A stretch of 64,000 nucleotides of DNA. Origin: an uncultured Bacteroidales bacterium (GTDB lineage: Bacteria; Bacteroidota; Bacteroidia; Bacteroidales; Bacteroidaceae). The stretch spans positions 124,001-188,000 of the forward strand of contig CADCHQ010000006.1 of assembly GCA_902801325.1 (NCBI GenBank), read 5' to 3'. The translations under genes were made by a program, and so were the position numbers. How positions within the stretch are numbered: position 1 is the stretch's first letter; each line of letters starts with the position of its first letter. Positions 34,680 to 43,850 of this stretch are shown here, piece after piece. The notes under the pieces are model-generated. The model was not told the origin of the DNA, did not search any database, and worked only from the letters and a program-made list of their open reading frames with translations.

Positions 34680-34765
34680 CTGTGTAGCAGGGACGCTTGC
34701 GTAGCCTGCAGGAGCAAGTAATCGGACGGACGAAGTCCCACGCTTGCGTAGCAGAGCGGGGCAAG
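34680..34765. repeat. GCTTGCGTAGC repeat pair
   Basis: Two copies of GCTTGCGTAGC, each followed by a GGAGCAAG or GGGGCAAG end; related copies occur at 48107-48155 (also preceded by GTAATCGGACG) and 21026-21050. Located between tRNA-Gly and nadE. Confidence 0.6.
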
Positions 34766-34784
34766 AAACCTTAAAAACGGACCT

Positions 34785-36713
34785 ATGAATTACGGATTTG
34801 TTAAGGTGGCTGCGGCCGTTCCCTCAGTCAGGGTTGGTGACCCCAAATTCAATGTCGAACAGATTGAATCCCTCATCATTCAGGCCAACAACCAAGGTGT
34901 AGAAATCATTGTCTTTCCAGAACTTTCGATTACCGCATACTCTTGTGGCGACTTGTTCTTCCAGCAACTGCTGTTGGACGAAGCTGAGATGGCACTCATC
35001 AACCTGATGAACTTCACGCGCAGCATGAACATCATCAGTGTCATCGGCGTACCCGTGCAATTTGGCGGCGGACTGGTGAACTGTGCAGCCGTCATGCAGA
35101 AGGGTAAACTGCTGGGGCTGGTGCCAAAGACGTTCATTCCCAACTACAAAGAGTTCTACGAGCGTCGGTGGTTCCAGAGTGCCGCCGACCTGGAGGATGG
35201 CAATGTGCTCATCTGCGGTCAACAAGTGTTGGTGAGCGCGCGACAGCTGTTCAAGACGCCATCATGCACGTTCGGCATTGAGATATGCGAGGACTTGTGG
35301 GCACCTATCCCACCCTCTTCGACACTGGCCCTGAAGGGTGCTGAAGTGATCCTGAACCTGAGTGCCGACACCGACGCTGCAGGCAAGTACGAATACATGA
35401 GCGGTCTGGTAAGGCAGCAAAGTGCGCGTCTGTTGGCTGGTTATGTCTATGCGAGCTGTGGTTTTGGCGAAAGCACCCAAGACGTGGTGTTCTCGGGCAA
35501 GACGCTCATCGTGGAAAACGGTGAACTGCTGAAGGAAGGTCCACGACACTCGATGGAAGAGATTATGACCATAAGCGAGATTGACGTGGAACGACTGCGT
35601 GCCGAACGCCGGCGCAATACGACTTTCAGCGCCAATGCTGCCCTGATGTGTGACTGTCCCATGCGCATCGTGGAGACAGCAAGCATGATTCAGGATACCA
35701 TAGAACTGACGCGTGAGGTCAATCCCCACCCATTCCTTCCTGCCGAAGGTGCAGACCGCGACGAGCGTTGCGAGGAAATCTTCACCATACAGTGCGACGG
35801 CCTGGCCAAGCGCATCGTTCACACCAACTGCGAGACGGTGGTAGTGGGCATCTCGGGCGGACTGGATTCCACACTGGCCTTGCTGGTGTGCGCTAAAACT
35901 TTCGACCGCCTGGGTAAGAGTCGTCGAGGCATTATCGGCATCACGATGCCCGGCTTCGGAACGACTGACCGCACATACACCAACGCCATCCGGCTGATGC
36001 AGCAACTGGGCATTACCATCCGCGAAATCAGCATCAAGGAGGCTTGTCTGCAACACTTCCGCGACATCGGTCACGATCCCGAACAGCACGATGTGACTTA
36101 CGAGAACAGTCAGGCTCGCGAACGCACACAAATCCTCATGGATGCGGCAAACCAGATGAACGGACTTGTAGTGGGTACGGGCGACCTCTCAGAACTGGCA
36201 TTGGGCTGGGCCACATATAACGGCGACCACATGTCGATGTACGGCGTCAACGGTTCTGTTCCCAAGACACTGGTGAAGCATCTCGTTCGATGGATTGCAA
36301 TGCACATCGGCGACCAGACCACCTGCAACACCCTGCTCGACATTATCGACACGCCCATCAGTCCCGAACTCATCCCTGCCGACAACGAAGGCAACATTCG
36401 CCAGAAGACGGAAGACCTGGTGGGACCATACGAACTGCACGACTTCTTCCTCTACCACATGCTGCGCAGCGGATATCATCCCCGCAAGCTGTTCATGCTG
36501 GCAAAACGCGCCTTCAAGGGAAAGTTCGAAGACGAAGTTATCAAGCACTGGCTTACCACCTTCTGCAGGAGGTTCTTCTCGCAGCAATTCAAGCGCTCGT
36601 GCCTGCCCGACGGACCGAAAGTGGGCAGCATATCCCTGAGTCCGAGAGGAGACTGGCGTATGCCCAGCGATGCCTCGGCAGAAATGTGGCTGGCAGAGTG
36701 CAAAGCCCTATAA
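34785..36713 (+). CDS. nadE: Glutamine-dependent NAD+ synthase
   Basis: 642 residues; last step of NAD synthesis, amidating nicotinic acid adenine dinucleotide. N-terminal nitrilase-like glutaminase (1-280) with Glu in F-P-E-L-S, Lys in V-P-K-T-F and Cys168 in G-I-E-I-C-E. C-terminal synthetase with the ATP loop S-G-G-L-D-S near 356 and G-T-G-D-L-S-E. Ammonia would pass between the two domains. Single gene, A/T-rich region after it. Confidence 0.97.
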   Translation: MNYGFVKVAAAVPSVRVGDPKFNVEQIESLIIQANNQGVEIIVFPELSITAYSCGDLFFQQLLLDEAEMALINLMNFTRSMNIISVIGVPVQFGGGLVNCAAVMQKGKLLGLVPKTFIPNYKEFYERRWFQSAADLEDGNVLICGQQVLVSARQLFKTPSCTFGIEICEDLWAPIPPSSTLALKGAEVILNLSADTDAAGKYEYMSGLVRQQSARLLAGYVYASCGFGESTQDVVFSGKTLIVENGELLKEGPRHSMEEIMTISEIDVERLRAERRRNTTFSANAALMCDCPMRIVETASMIQDTIELTREVNPHPFLPAEGADRDERCEEIFTIQCDGLAKRIVHTNCETVVVGISGGLDSTLALLVCAKTFDRLGKSRRGIIGITMPGFGTTDRTYTNAIRLMQQLGITIREISIKEACLQHFRDIGHDPEQHDVTYENSQARERTQILMDAANQMNGLVVGTGDLSELALGWATYNGDHMSMYGVNGSVPKTLVKHLVRWIAMHIGDQTTCNTLLDIIDTPISPELIPADNEGNIRQKTEDLVGPYELHDFFLYHMLRSGYHPRKLFMLAKRAFKGKFEDEVIKHWLTTFCRRFFSQQFKRSCLPDGPKVGSISLSPRGDWRMPSDASAEMWLAECKAL

Positions 36714-36802
36714 AAGCGAGGCCGAATGAGGGTTTTGCCCCATTTTTTCTTAAAAATTACAAAAAAAAACGCAATTCACTTGATAATATAAATTAGAACC
36801 AT

Positions 36803-36810
36803 TAATTTTG
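36803..36810 (+). promoter_or_regulatory. -7 box for the HU gene
   Basis: TAATTTTG, 42 bp before the ATG. Confidence 0.55.
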
Positions 36811-36852
36811 TGGTAATTAACACACTAAAAATATTATTTAAAACACACAATC

Positions 36853-37125
36853 ATGACAAAGCAAGAGTTGGCAAAGAAGGTTGCTGCAATGACAGGAGTT
36901 GACCAGGCTACAGCCCTGGTATGTGTTGAAGGAGTTATGGCTGCCATCAAGGATAGTCTTATCCAAGAAGAGCCCGTTTATCTGCGTGGTTTCGGCAGTT
37001 TCATCCTTAAGAGACGTGCAGAAAAGACCGCACGCAACATTTCAAAAAACACCACTATCACCATCCCTGCTCACAACATCCCTGCTTTCAAGCCCTGTAA
37101 GGACTTCCTCACTCAGGTAAAGTAA
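36853..37125 (+). CDS. HU family DNA-binding protein
   Basis: 90 residues, full length. Nucleoid protein that bends DNA as a dimer. N-terminal helices (TKQELAKKVA), then G-F-G-S-F and the arm with R-N-I-S-K-N-T-T-I-T-I-P-A-H, including the intercalating Pro. Strong terminator downstream. Confidence 0.96.
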   Translation: MTKQELAKKVAAMTGVDQATALVCVEGVMAAIKDSLIQEEPVYLRGFGSFILKRRAEKTARNISKNTTITIPAHNIPAFKPCKDFLTQVK

Positions 37126-37152
37126 CAGGAAGAAAAGAAAGCGATGACTCTG

Positions 37153-37184
37153 AGCCCTGAGCGAAAGTTCAGGGCTTATTTTTT
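37153..37184 (+). terminator. Terminator of the HU gene
   Basis: AGCCCTGA / TCAGGGCT stem with TATTTTTT. It lies within an open-frame extension of the next gene and so helps place that start at 37198. Confidence 0.9.
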
Positions 37185-37197
37185 CCCAAAAAGGCTT

Positions 37198-38079
37198 ATG
37201 AAACACACCATCCAGAACCCGTGGCTTTCGGTAACCGTTGACGAACACGGCGCAGAAATGCGAAGCCTCATGAGACAGGCCGACCAATGTGAAATGCTTT
37301 GGCAAGGCGATGCCAAGTATTGGGACGGGCAGTCCCCTATCCTATTCCCCACAGTAGGTCGTGTCTATGACGACCACATCCGCCATCAGGGCAACATATA
37401 CCCGATGCCGAAACACGGACTGGTAAAGGATATGGACTTCACGCTTACGGCTAAGGACGAGGAGTCGCTGACCCTGAGTGTGAAGAGCAACAGAAAGACG
37501 CTTCGGCACTACCCCTTCCCCTTCGCTCTGTCCATTGAGTATCGCTTGGAAGGCAAGCAGTTGTGTGTGTCCTTTACCGTTGACAATCCCTCGGACGAAC
37601 CTCTACCCTTCCACCTTGGCGCGCACCCAGCCCTCAACCTGCCAGCGTTCTGCGAAGATGATTCCGTACACGGATATTTAGGTTTCGACGTTAGAGAACG
37701 CCTTGTGAGCAACGGTCTGAAGCCTGGTGGCTATCTATGGCCCGAGGGTTCGTTCCCTGTTCCCCTGGACGAGCATAGCCTGATGCCACTGACCAACGAG
37801 ACCTTCCTTTGCGATACTATTCTGGATTCGCGTCACCTCGCACGCGCGTGTACGTTATATAATAAAGGTAAAGAGCCCATCGCAAGGGTGAACTTCGACA
37901 GCCAGGTGCTGGCTCTGTGGGCGCCCAATGGAGGCCAAGCGCCCTTCGTCTGCATCGAACCTTGGTGGGGTTGCTGCGATGAAGCAGACTACGAAGGCGA
38001 GTTTGCCGAACGCCCTTGGACCAACATTGTCGATCCAAAGGACACAAAGACACTAAGTTACACGATTACTTTGATTTAA
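37198..38079 (+). CDS. Aldose 1-epimerase family protein
   Basis: 293 residues, galactose mutarotase fold of the LacX type. Marks include P-I-L-F-P-T-V-G-R, P-K-H-G, the conserved H-L-G-A-H-P-A and C-I-E-P-W-W-G. It interconverts alpha and beta anomers of aldoses. Start is the ATG at 37198; the HU terminator occupies the region before it. Convergent with rarA with 18 bp between stops. Confidence 0.9.
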   Translation: MKHTIQNPWLSVTVDEHGAEMRSLMRQADQCEMLWQGDAKYWDGQSPILFPTVGRVYDDHIRHQGNIYPMPKHGLVKDMDFTLTAKDEESLTLSVKSNRKTLRHYPFPFALSIEYRLEGKQLCVSFTVDNPSDEPLPFHLGAHPALNLPAFCEDDSVHGYLGFDVRERLVSNGLKPGGYLWPEGSFPVPLDEHSLMPLTNETFLCDTILDSRHLARACTLYNKGKEPIARVNFDSQVLALWAPNGGQAPFVCIEPWWGCCDEADYEGEFAERPWTNIVDPKDTKTLSYTITLI

Positions 38080-38097
38080 GATAATTGGGGGGAGGCA

Positions 38098-39372
38098 TCA
38101 CTGCTCAAACCTTTTGCCCCAAAGTTGACGCATGCGCTCACTGAGTTTATTCTCGGCGGCATTCTGCTGTGGATGCCAGAAGCGCACATTCTTCAAGGCG
38201 TCGGGCAGGAACTGTTGTTCCACGAAGTTGCCCTCATAGTCATGGGCATATTTGTAGCCCTCGCTATATCCCAACTCCTTCATCAGGGAGGTTGGAGCAT
38301 TACGCAAATGCAGGGGAACGGGTTGGTTTCCACTGCGACGCACCTCTTCCAAGGCAGCACCAATGCCCATATAGGCGGAATTGCTCTTCGGACTTGTGGC
38401 CAGATAGACCGTGGCCTCGGCAAGAGGAATACGACCTTCGGGCCAACCGATCTTCATAACCGTATCGAAGGCGGCATTCGCCAACAGCAAAGCATTGGGA
38501 TTGGCCAGACCAATGTCCTCCGATGCACTGATGACCAGACGACGAGCTATGAAAGCTGGGTCTTCGCCTCCCTCTATCATGCGAGCCAACCAATATAGCG
38601 CGCCATCGGGATCACTGCCACGAATCGACTTGATGAAGGCCGAGATGATATCGTAGTGCATCTCCCCATCCTTGTCATAGGCCAGCGGGTTCTGCTGCAG
38701 GCGCTCCGTCACCAAGTCGTCGGTGATAATCAGCGAATCGCCCTTGCTTGCAGATTCGGACAGCAGGTCGAAGATGTTCAACAGTTTGCGTGCGTCGCCT
38801 CCGCTAAAACGCAGTAAGGCTTCCGTCTCCCGAAGCTCAATGTTTAGGTCACGCAACACCACATCCTTCTCCATAGCACGGTGAGCAAGTTCCAGCAGAT
38901 CGTCCTTGCCAAGGCTCTTCAACACATAGACCTGACAACGACTCAACAAAGGTCGAATGACTTCGAAAGAGGGATTCTCCGTCGTAGCACCGATGAGCGT
39001 GATAATGCCCTGCTCCACAGCACCGAGCAGGCTATCCTGCTGGGACTTGGAGAAACGATGGATTTCGTCGATGAACAATATCGGACTGGCACTGTTGAAA
39101 AAGCGATTCGACTTGGCTTTCTCTACAATCTCACGCACGTCCTTCACGCCACTGGTAACGGCCGAAAGGGTGTAGAAGGGAGTCTGCAACTGATGGGCAA
39201 TGATGGAGGCCAAGGTTGTCTTGCCCACCCCGGGAGGTCCCCAAAGGATGAAGCTGGCAACGTGACCCGACTCAATCATGCGACGGAGCACAGCCCCCTC
39301 GCCTACCAAATGTTTCTGCCCAATGTAATCGTCGAGCGACGTTGGGCGCATTCTCTCTGCCAATGGTTGCAT
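38098..39372 (-). CDS. rarA: Replication-associated recombination protein A
   Basis: 424 residues, AAA+ ATPase acting at stalled replication forks. Opens Q-P-L-A-E-R-M-R-P-x-S-L-D-D-Y-I-G-Q; Walker A G-P-P-G-V-G-K-T (about 46); Walker B I-L-F-I-D-E-I-H-R-F. C-terminal tetramer domain with A-R-M-I-E-G-G-E-D-P and I-G-L-A-N-P. I use the ATG at 39372: the -7 box at 39381-39388 overlaps the longer frame to 39393. Confidence 0.96.
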   Translation of the reverse strand: MQPLAERMRPTSLDDYIGQKHLVGEGAVLRRMIESGHVASFILWGPPGVGKTTLASIIAHQLQTPFYTLSAVTSGVKDVREIVEKAKSNRFFNSASPILFIDEIHRFSKSQQDSLLGAVEQGIITLIGATTENPSFEVIRPLLSRCQVYVLKSLGKDDLLELAHRAMEKDVVLRDLNIELRETEALLRFSGGDARKLLNIFDLLSESASKGDSLIITDDLVTERLQQNPLAYDKDGEMHYDIISAFIKSIRGSDPDGALYWLARMIEGGEDPAFIARRLVISASEDIGLANPNALLLANAAFDTVMKIGWPEGRIPLAEATVYLATSPKSNSAYMGIGAALEEVRRSGNQPVPLHLRNAPTSLMKELGYSEGYKYAHDYEGNFVEQQFLPDALKNVRFWHPQQNAAENKLSERMRQLWGKRFEQ

Positions 39373-39380
39373 AACAAATG

Positions 39381-39388
39381 CAAATATA
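39381..39388 (-). promoter_or_regulatory. -7 box for rarA
   Basis: Minus-strand TATATTTG, 8 bp before the ATG; near-leaderless. Confidence 0.55.
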
Positions 39389-39432
39389 CGCATTTATTGT
39401 GAATTGTGAATTACGAATTACGAATTATTTTG

Positions 39433-39440
39433 TACCTTTG
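39433..39440 (+). promoter_or_regulatory. -7 box for the glycosyltransferase gene
   Basis: TACCTTTG, 5 bp before the ATG at 39446; near-leaderless. Confidence 0.6.
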
Positions 39441-39445
39441 CAGAG

Positions 39446-40561
39446 ATGAAAATACACGTCGTCAGTTTCCAAGTTCCATATCCCGCCGATTACGGTGGGG
39501 CTATCGACGTGTTCTACAAGCTAAAGGCCTTGCGGGAAAAGGGATACGAAGTGATTCTGCACACGTATGTCTACGGAGACCGGCATGAAGAACCCGTGCT
39601 GGAAGAGCTATGCAACGAGGTGCATTATTACCGGCGCAAGACGGGATGTTGCAAACAGCTATCCACTTTACCTTATATTGTTATTACGCGCGATAATAAG
39701 CAATTGTTGAAGGACTTGTGCAAGGACGATGCCCCGATTGTATTTGAAGGCTTGCATACTTGCTATTACCTCGACCATCCCGCCTTGGCGCATCGTAAGA
39801 AGATTGTACGCATGCACAACGTAGAACATCGGTACTACTGGCGTCTTGCCCAGCAATCGGGCTGGAACTGGCGTACAATTTACTACGCAATAGAGAGTTG
39901 GCGCCTGCGATGCTTCGAACATCAGTTGCAACACGCCGACCTCATCTGTGCCATCACCAAAGCCGACATGCAGGCCTTGGATCACATCGTGCCTGGGAAA
40001 AAGATTATCCACCTCCCCGTCTTCTTCGATGCGGAGTTCCCTGCCGACACAATGCCCACCGAACCATTCGTGCTCTATCATGGCAATCTGGCCGTAGAGG
40101 AAAACCAACAGGCTGCGGAGTTCATCTTCCGCCACATCACACCACGCTGTCCTGATGTCAAGTTTGTTGTTGCCGGACGTAATCCCAAGTTCAAGAATGT
40201 TCCGAATAATGTCCAGATCATAGACAGTCCGTCGGACGAACAACTCGACCAACTCCTGCGTACTGCACGCATCCACCTGATGCTCACTTTCCAACCTACT
40301 GGTATCAAATTGAAACTGCTGAACACACTCGTGCGCGGAAACGGACATATCATTGCCAATCACGACATGCTCTACGGCCACTCTCTCGGCCGATTCTGCA
40401 CGCGTGCCGACAAGGCGGAGGACATAGTGGAAGCCATTTATAATCTAATAAGCACCGATTTACCTGCAAAAGAATTGGAGAGAAGACAAGCCTACCTATT
40501 TAAAATCAAAAAGGCCGGAATCTCACGACTCAGCCTTTTTCAAATAGGTATTAGTTTTTAA
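39446..40561 (+). CDS. Glycosyltransferase family 4-like
   Basis: 371 residues, GT-B fold. N-terminus K-I-H-V-V-S-F-Q-V-P-Y-P-A-D-Y-G-G-A-I-D is typical of retaining GT4 enzymes; R-M-H-N-V-E-H follows near 132 and the donor-binding C-terminal half has Y-H-G-N-L and V-V-A-G-R-N. Role probably in surface glycan or teichuronic-like polymer; no neighbours to specify it. The last 20 residues (from about 353) are encoded by a terminator-like hairpin, so the true product may end differently from relatives. Confidence 0.87.
   Translation: MKIHVVSFQVPYPADYGGAIDVFYKLKALREKGYEVILHTYVYGDRHEEPVLEELCNEVHYYRRKTGCCKQLSTLPYIVITRDNKQLLKDLCKDDAPIVFEGLHTCYYLDHPALAHRKKIVRMHNVEHRYYWRLAQQSGWNWRTIYYAIESWRLRCFEHQLQHADLICAITKADMQALDHIVPGKKIIHLPVFFDAEFPADTMPTEPFVLYHGNLAVEENQQAAEFIFRHITPRCPDVKFVVAGRNPKFKNVPNNVQIIDSPSDEQLDQLLRTARIHLMLTFQPTGIKLKLLNTLVRGNGHIIANHDMLYGHSLGRFCTRADKAEDIVEAIYNLISTDLPAKELERRQAYLFKIKKAGISRLSLFQIGISF
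40508..40541 (+). terminator. Terminator-like hairpin inside the glycosyltransferase 3' end
   Basis: AAAAAGGC / GCCTTTTT arms around a 17-base loop, followed by C. It ends 20 bases before the stop codon. Confidence 0.6.
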
Positions 40562-40697
40562 GGTAAAAAGATTGTTTTTTAGAATAACTGCTGCAAATTT
40601 AGTCCTTTTTAAGTCCTGCTCCAAATTATTTTGTATGTTAAATAACATGTTTTTACATTTCCAACCACTTAATGACCATTTTTTGCTTAAAAAGCAT

Positions 40698-40705
40698 TAC
40701 CTTTG
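40698..40705 (+). promoter_or_regulatory. -7 box for glnS
   Basis: TACCTTTG, 35 bp before the ATG at 40741. Confidence 0.6.
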
Positions 40706-40740
40706 CATCATAAAAGAAGAAAATAACATTAGTCAAAACT

Positions 40741-42537
40741 ATGGCATATACAGAAAATAACGAGAATAGCGAAAAGAAATCGCTAAACTTCATAGAACAA
40801 AAGATTGAGGCCGATTTAGCCGAGGGGAAAAATGGTGGAAAAGTACAGACTCGCTTCCCGCCCGAACCCAATGGTTACCTGCACATCGGACACGCTAAAG
40901 CCATCGCAATGGACTTTGGCGTAGCTAAGCGCTATGGCGGCATTTGCAACCTGCGCTTCGACGACACCAACCCTCAGAAGGAGGACACGGAGTACATCGA
41001 AAGCATAGAGCAGGACATCCGCTGGCTCGGCTATGAATGGGCCAACGTGTACTACGCCAGCGATTACTTCCAACAGTTGTGGGACTTTGCCGTGTGGCTC
41101 ATCAAGCAAGGACGCGCCTACGTCGACGAACAGTCGGCCGAGGTCATAGCCCAGCAGAAGGGTACCACCACCAGTCCGGGTACGAACAGTCCCTATCGCG
41201 ATCGTCCCGTAGAGGAAAACCTGCAGCTGTTCGAGTTCATGAATAGCGGCAGGTGCGAACCGGGAACACTCGTGCTGAGAGCCAAGATTGATATGGCCCA
41301 CCCCAACATGCTCTTCCGCGACCCGCTTATCTATCGCGTGCTGAATATCCCGCACATCCGCACGGGCAATAAGTGGAATGCCTATCCCATGTATGACTTC
41401 ACGCACGGACAGAGCGACTATCTGGAGGGCGTTACTCACTCGCTTTGTACACTCGAGTTCGTGGAACATCGACCCCTCTACGACCTATTTGTGCAGTGGA
41501 TGAGAGAATGGATTGCCGATTGTGGAGCAGATGCTGAGAACGGAAGCAAACTCTCAATGCTCAACTCCCAACTTTCAACTTACCAAGGTCCTCGCCAGAC
41601 GGAGTTCAACAAGCTCAACCTCTCGTACACGCTTATGTCAAAGCGCAACTTGCTGGCACTCGTCAACGAAGGAATGGTAAGTGGATGGGACGATCCTCGC
41701 ATGCCGACTATCTGTGGATTCCGCCGTCGCGGCTATTCGCCAGAGAGCATACAGAAGTTCATCGACAAGATTGGTTACACCACCTACGATGCACTGAACG
41801 AGATGGCATTGCTCGAGAGTGCCGTACGCGAAGACCTGAACAGCAGAGCCATCCGCGTGAGTGCCGTGCTCAAGCCCGTCAAGGTTGTCATCACCAACTA
41901 TCCCGAGGGACAGACCGAGCAACTGACGGCTATCAACAATCCCGAATGCGAAGCCGACGGAACACACTCCATCGAATTCAGCCGTGAGATATGGATCGAG
42001 CGCGACGACTTCCAGCAAGTGGCTGAGAAGAAGTTCATGCGTCTCGCACCTGGCAAGGAAGTTCGCCTGAAGAACGCCTACATCATCAAATGCGACGAGG
42101 AACATCCCTGCGACGTTGACGCCGAAGGCAATGTTACAACCATCTATTGCACCTACGACCCAGAGACGCGAAGCGGAATGCCTGGTGCTGACCGCAAGAT
42201 TAAAGGCAAGACCCTGCACTGGGTAAGTTGCCACGATGCCGTGAAGGCCGAAGTACGCCTCTACGACCGTCTGTGGAAGGTGGAGAACCCGCGCGACGAG
42301 ATGGCCGCCATCCGCGAAGCCCAGCAATGCGACGCCGTTACGGCTATGCGTCAGATGATCAATCCCGACAGTCTGACCATTCTCGACAATTGCTACGTCG
42401 AACCCTTTGCTGCACAGATGCCGGCACTCTCCTACCTGCAATTCCAGCGCATTGGATACTTCAACGTCGACACTACCAGCACGCCCGACCACCTCGTATT
42501 CAACCGCACCGTTGGACTCAAGGACAACTGGAAATAA
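40741..42537 (+). CDS. glnS: Glutaminyl-tRNA synthetase
   Basis: 598 residues; charges tRNA-Gln. Class I motifs: G-Y-L-H-I-G-H-A near 40 and M-S-K-R near 300. The C-terminal half is the beta-barrel anticodon-binding domain. Residues about 261-282 (C-G-A-D-A-E-N-G, then S-M-L-N-S-Q-L-S) lie between the conserved L-Y-D-L-F and P-R-Q-T-E-F and are longer than I recall from relatives; they are coded by CTCAACTCCCAACTTTCAAC low-complexity sequence like that between genes. Immediately downstream is a 21-22 bp repeat array. Confidence 0.96.
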   Translation: MAYTENNENSEKKSLNFIEQKIEADLAEGKNGGKVQTRFPPEPNGYLHIGHAKAIAMDFGVAKRYGGICNLRFDDTNPQKEDTEYIESIEQDIRWLGYEWANVYYASDYFQQLWDFAVWLIKQGRAYVDEQSAEVIAQQKGTTTSPGTNSPYRDRPVEENLQLFEFMNSGRCEPGTLVLRAKIDMAHPNMLFRDPLIYRVLNIPHIRTGNKWNAYPMYDFTHGQSDYLEGVTHSLCTLEFVEHRPLYDLFVQWMREWIADCGADAENGSKLSMLNSQLSTYQGPRQTEFNKLNLSYTLMSKRNLLALVNEGMVSGWDDPRMPTICGFRRRGYSPESIQKFIDKIGYTTYDALNEMALLESAVREDLNSRAIRVSAVLKPVKVVITNYPEGQTEQLTAINNPECEADGTHSIEFSREIWIERDDFQQVAEKKFMRLAPGKEVRLKNAYIIKCDEEHPCDVDAEGNVTTIYCTYDPETRSGMPGADRKIKGKTLHWVSCHDAVKAEVRLYDRLWKVENPRDEMAAIREAQQCDAVTAMRQMINPDSLTILDNCYVEPFAAQMPALSYLQFQRIGYFNVDTTSTPDHLVFNRTVGLKDNWK

Positions 42538-42666
42538 GCCTTAGGCCTTCCGAAATAAGCCTTAGGCCTTCCGAGATAAGACAATAGGCCTTCAGCAATA
42601 AGACCTAAGGGCTTCCGAGATAAGACCTAAGGTCCTCACGCATAAGACATAGGCCTTCGAGACCTC
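42538..42666. repeat. Six-unit 21-22 bp array after glnS
   Basis: Two units of GCCTTAGGCCTTCCGAAATAA type (21 bp) and four of GACCTAAGG type (22 bp), each ending in ATAA. In reverse orientation it shares TTATTTCGGAAGGCCTA with 2143-2159. Confidence 0.8.
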
Positions 42667-42680
42667 AAACAACCGACACA

Positions 42681-43772
42681 TTGAACGAAGACTATAATTA
42701 CTTTCAAGGCAAGGACTTTCGCAAGTCACTGGCCGCCTACGAACACATGGTGGCAACAGGCGAACCTGCCGAATTTGACTCCGAGACGCTGACCGACATA
42801 GCCGAGTACTATGCCATGAACCAGCGTATGGACGATGCCGACCGTTGCATTCAGTACGCCCTGTCGTTCTATCCCGACAGCGTCGATCCTCAGATATTCC
42901 TCTCTCGCCAACAGATGTTCTTCGGCCATCGTGCCGAGGCTTGGCGCATCTGCAACGCGATTACCGACCAGGACGATCGGGAAGTCATCTTCCTGAGGGC
43001 AGAACTTCACTTCTACTTCAACGAGAGTCAGAAGGCTTTCGACCTGCTTCTGCAAGAGTACCAGAAAGCCGACGACGAGGAAGCGCCTGATTTCCTTTAC
43101 GACAGCATCGCCCTGTGCAAGGACTACGGCTTTGGCGACAAGGCTATGGAATGGGTGCAACTGTTGCGCAAGGACTTCCCCGACTACAACGAGGCCATTG
43201 CCCTGCAAGCCGAGATTCACAACTACCGACGCGAATACGACAAAGCCATTTCCTTGCTTGAAGCCAACATCCAGCAAGTGCCTTTCGACACACAAGCCTG
43301 GTTGCAGATGGCGGAGGCCTACCTCTGGCTCGAACGTTACGAGGAAGCTACGGAAGCTACGGAATATGCGCTAGCGATAGAACCCGAAAACGCCGAGGGC
43401 ATACTCATGATGGCCAACATCCTGCTCGACAGCAATCACCTCGACGAGGCACACGAGTATTACAGCCGTTTCCTCAAGAGTTTCCCCAACGACGAACGAG
43501 CCAACTATCTCGATGCTCAATGTCTCATCGATGCAGGTCAGCACGAAGCCGCCATCCAGCGTCTTGAACGCCTGGCACAAACGAGTTATACGATACGTGG
43601 CTATGTCCTGTCCTATCTGGCTTTCTGCCACGCACAACTGGGACACGACGAGCAATCGCTCCACTATCGCCAGCAGGCCGAGAAGGAAGAGTTCAACAAC
43701 CTGAGTTCACTCTTCCCCGACCTCTATCCCGGACCAGACCTGACCATCAATCCCGACGATTTGCCCTTCTGA
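42681..43772 (+). CDS. TPR repeat protein
   Basis: 363 residues made of tetratricopeptide repeats throughout (for example Y-D-K-A-I-S-L-L-E and A-W-L-Q-M-A-E-A-Y-L-W-L-E-R-Y-E-E-A). No signal peptide or membrane segment, so a cytoplasmic scaffold; partner unknown. The start appears to be TTG at 42681; the first ATG is 22 codons later. Directly follows the repeat array after glnS. Ends P-D-D-L-P-F and shares a terminator with ribH. Confidence 0.85.
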   Translation: MNEDYNYFQGKDFRKSLAAYEHMVATGEPAEFDSETLTDIAEYYAMNQRMDDADRCIQYALSFYPDSVDPQIFLSRQQMFFGHRAEAWRICNAITDQDDREVIFLRAELHFYFNESQKAFDLLLQEYQKADDEEAPDFLYDSIALCKDYGFGDKAMEWVQLLRKDFPDYNEAIALQAEIHNYRREYDKAISLLEANIQQVPFDTQAWLQMAEAYLWLERYEEATEATEYALAIEPENAEGILMMANILLDSNHLDEAHEYYSRFLKSFPNDERANYLDAQCLIDAGQHEAAIQRLERLAQTSYTIRGYVLSYLAFCHAQLGHDEQSLHYRQQAEKEEFNNLSSLFPDLYPGPDLTINPDDLPF

Positions 43773-43794
43773 CACGCTGGGCATAAACATAGCA

Positions 43795-43825
43795 AAGGGG
43801 CTACGTCGAACCGACATAGCCCCTT
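43795..43825. terminator. Bidirectional terminator between TPR gene and ribH
   Basis: AAGGGGCTA / TAGCCCCTT stem with inner GTCG/CGAC pairing; convergent genes on both sides. Confidence 0.8.
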
Positions 43826-43850
43826 CTCTGTATCTTTCCGTCTGTCTGGC

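Noticed and set aside
37144..37197. Upstream extension of the aldose epimerase
   Set aside because: It is occupied by the HU terminator hairpin; family similarity begins at the ATG at 37198.
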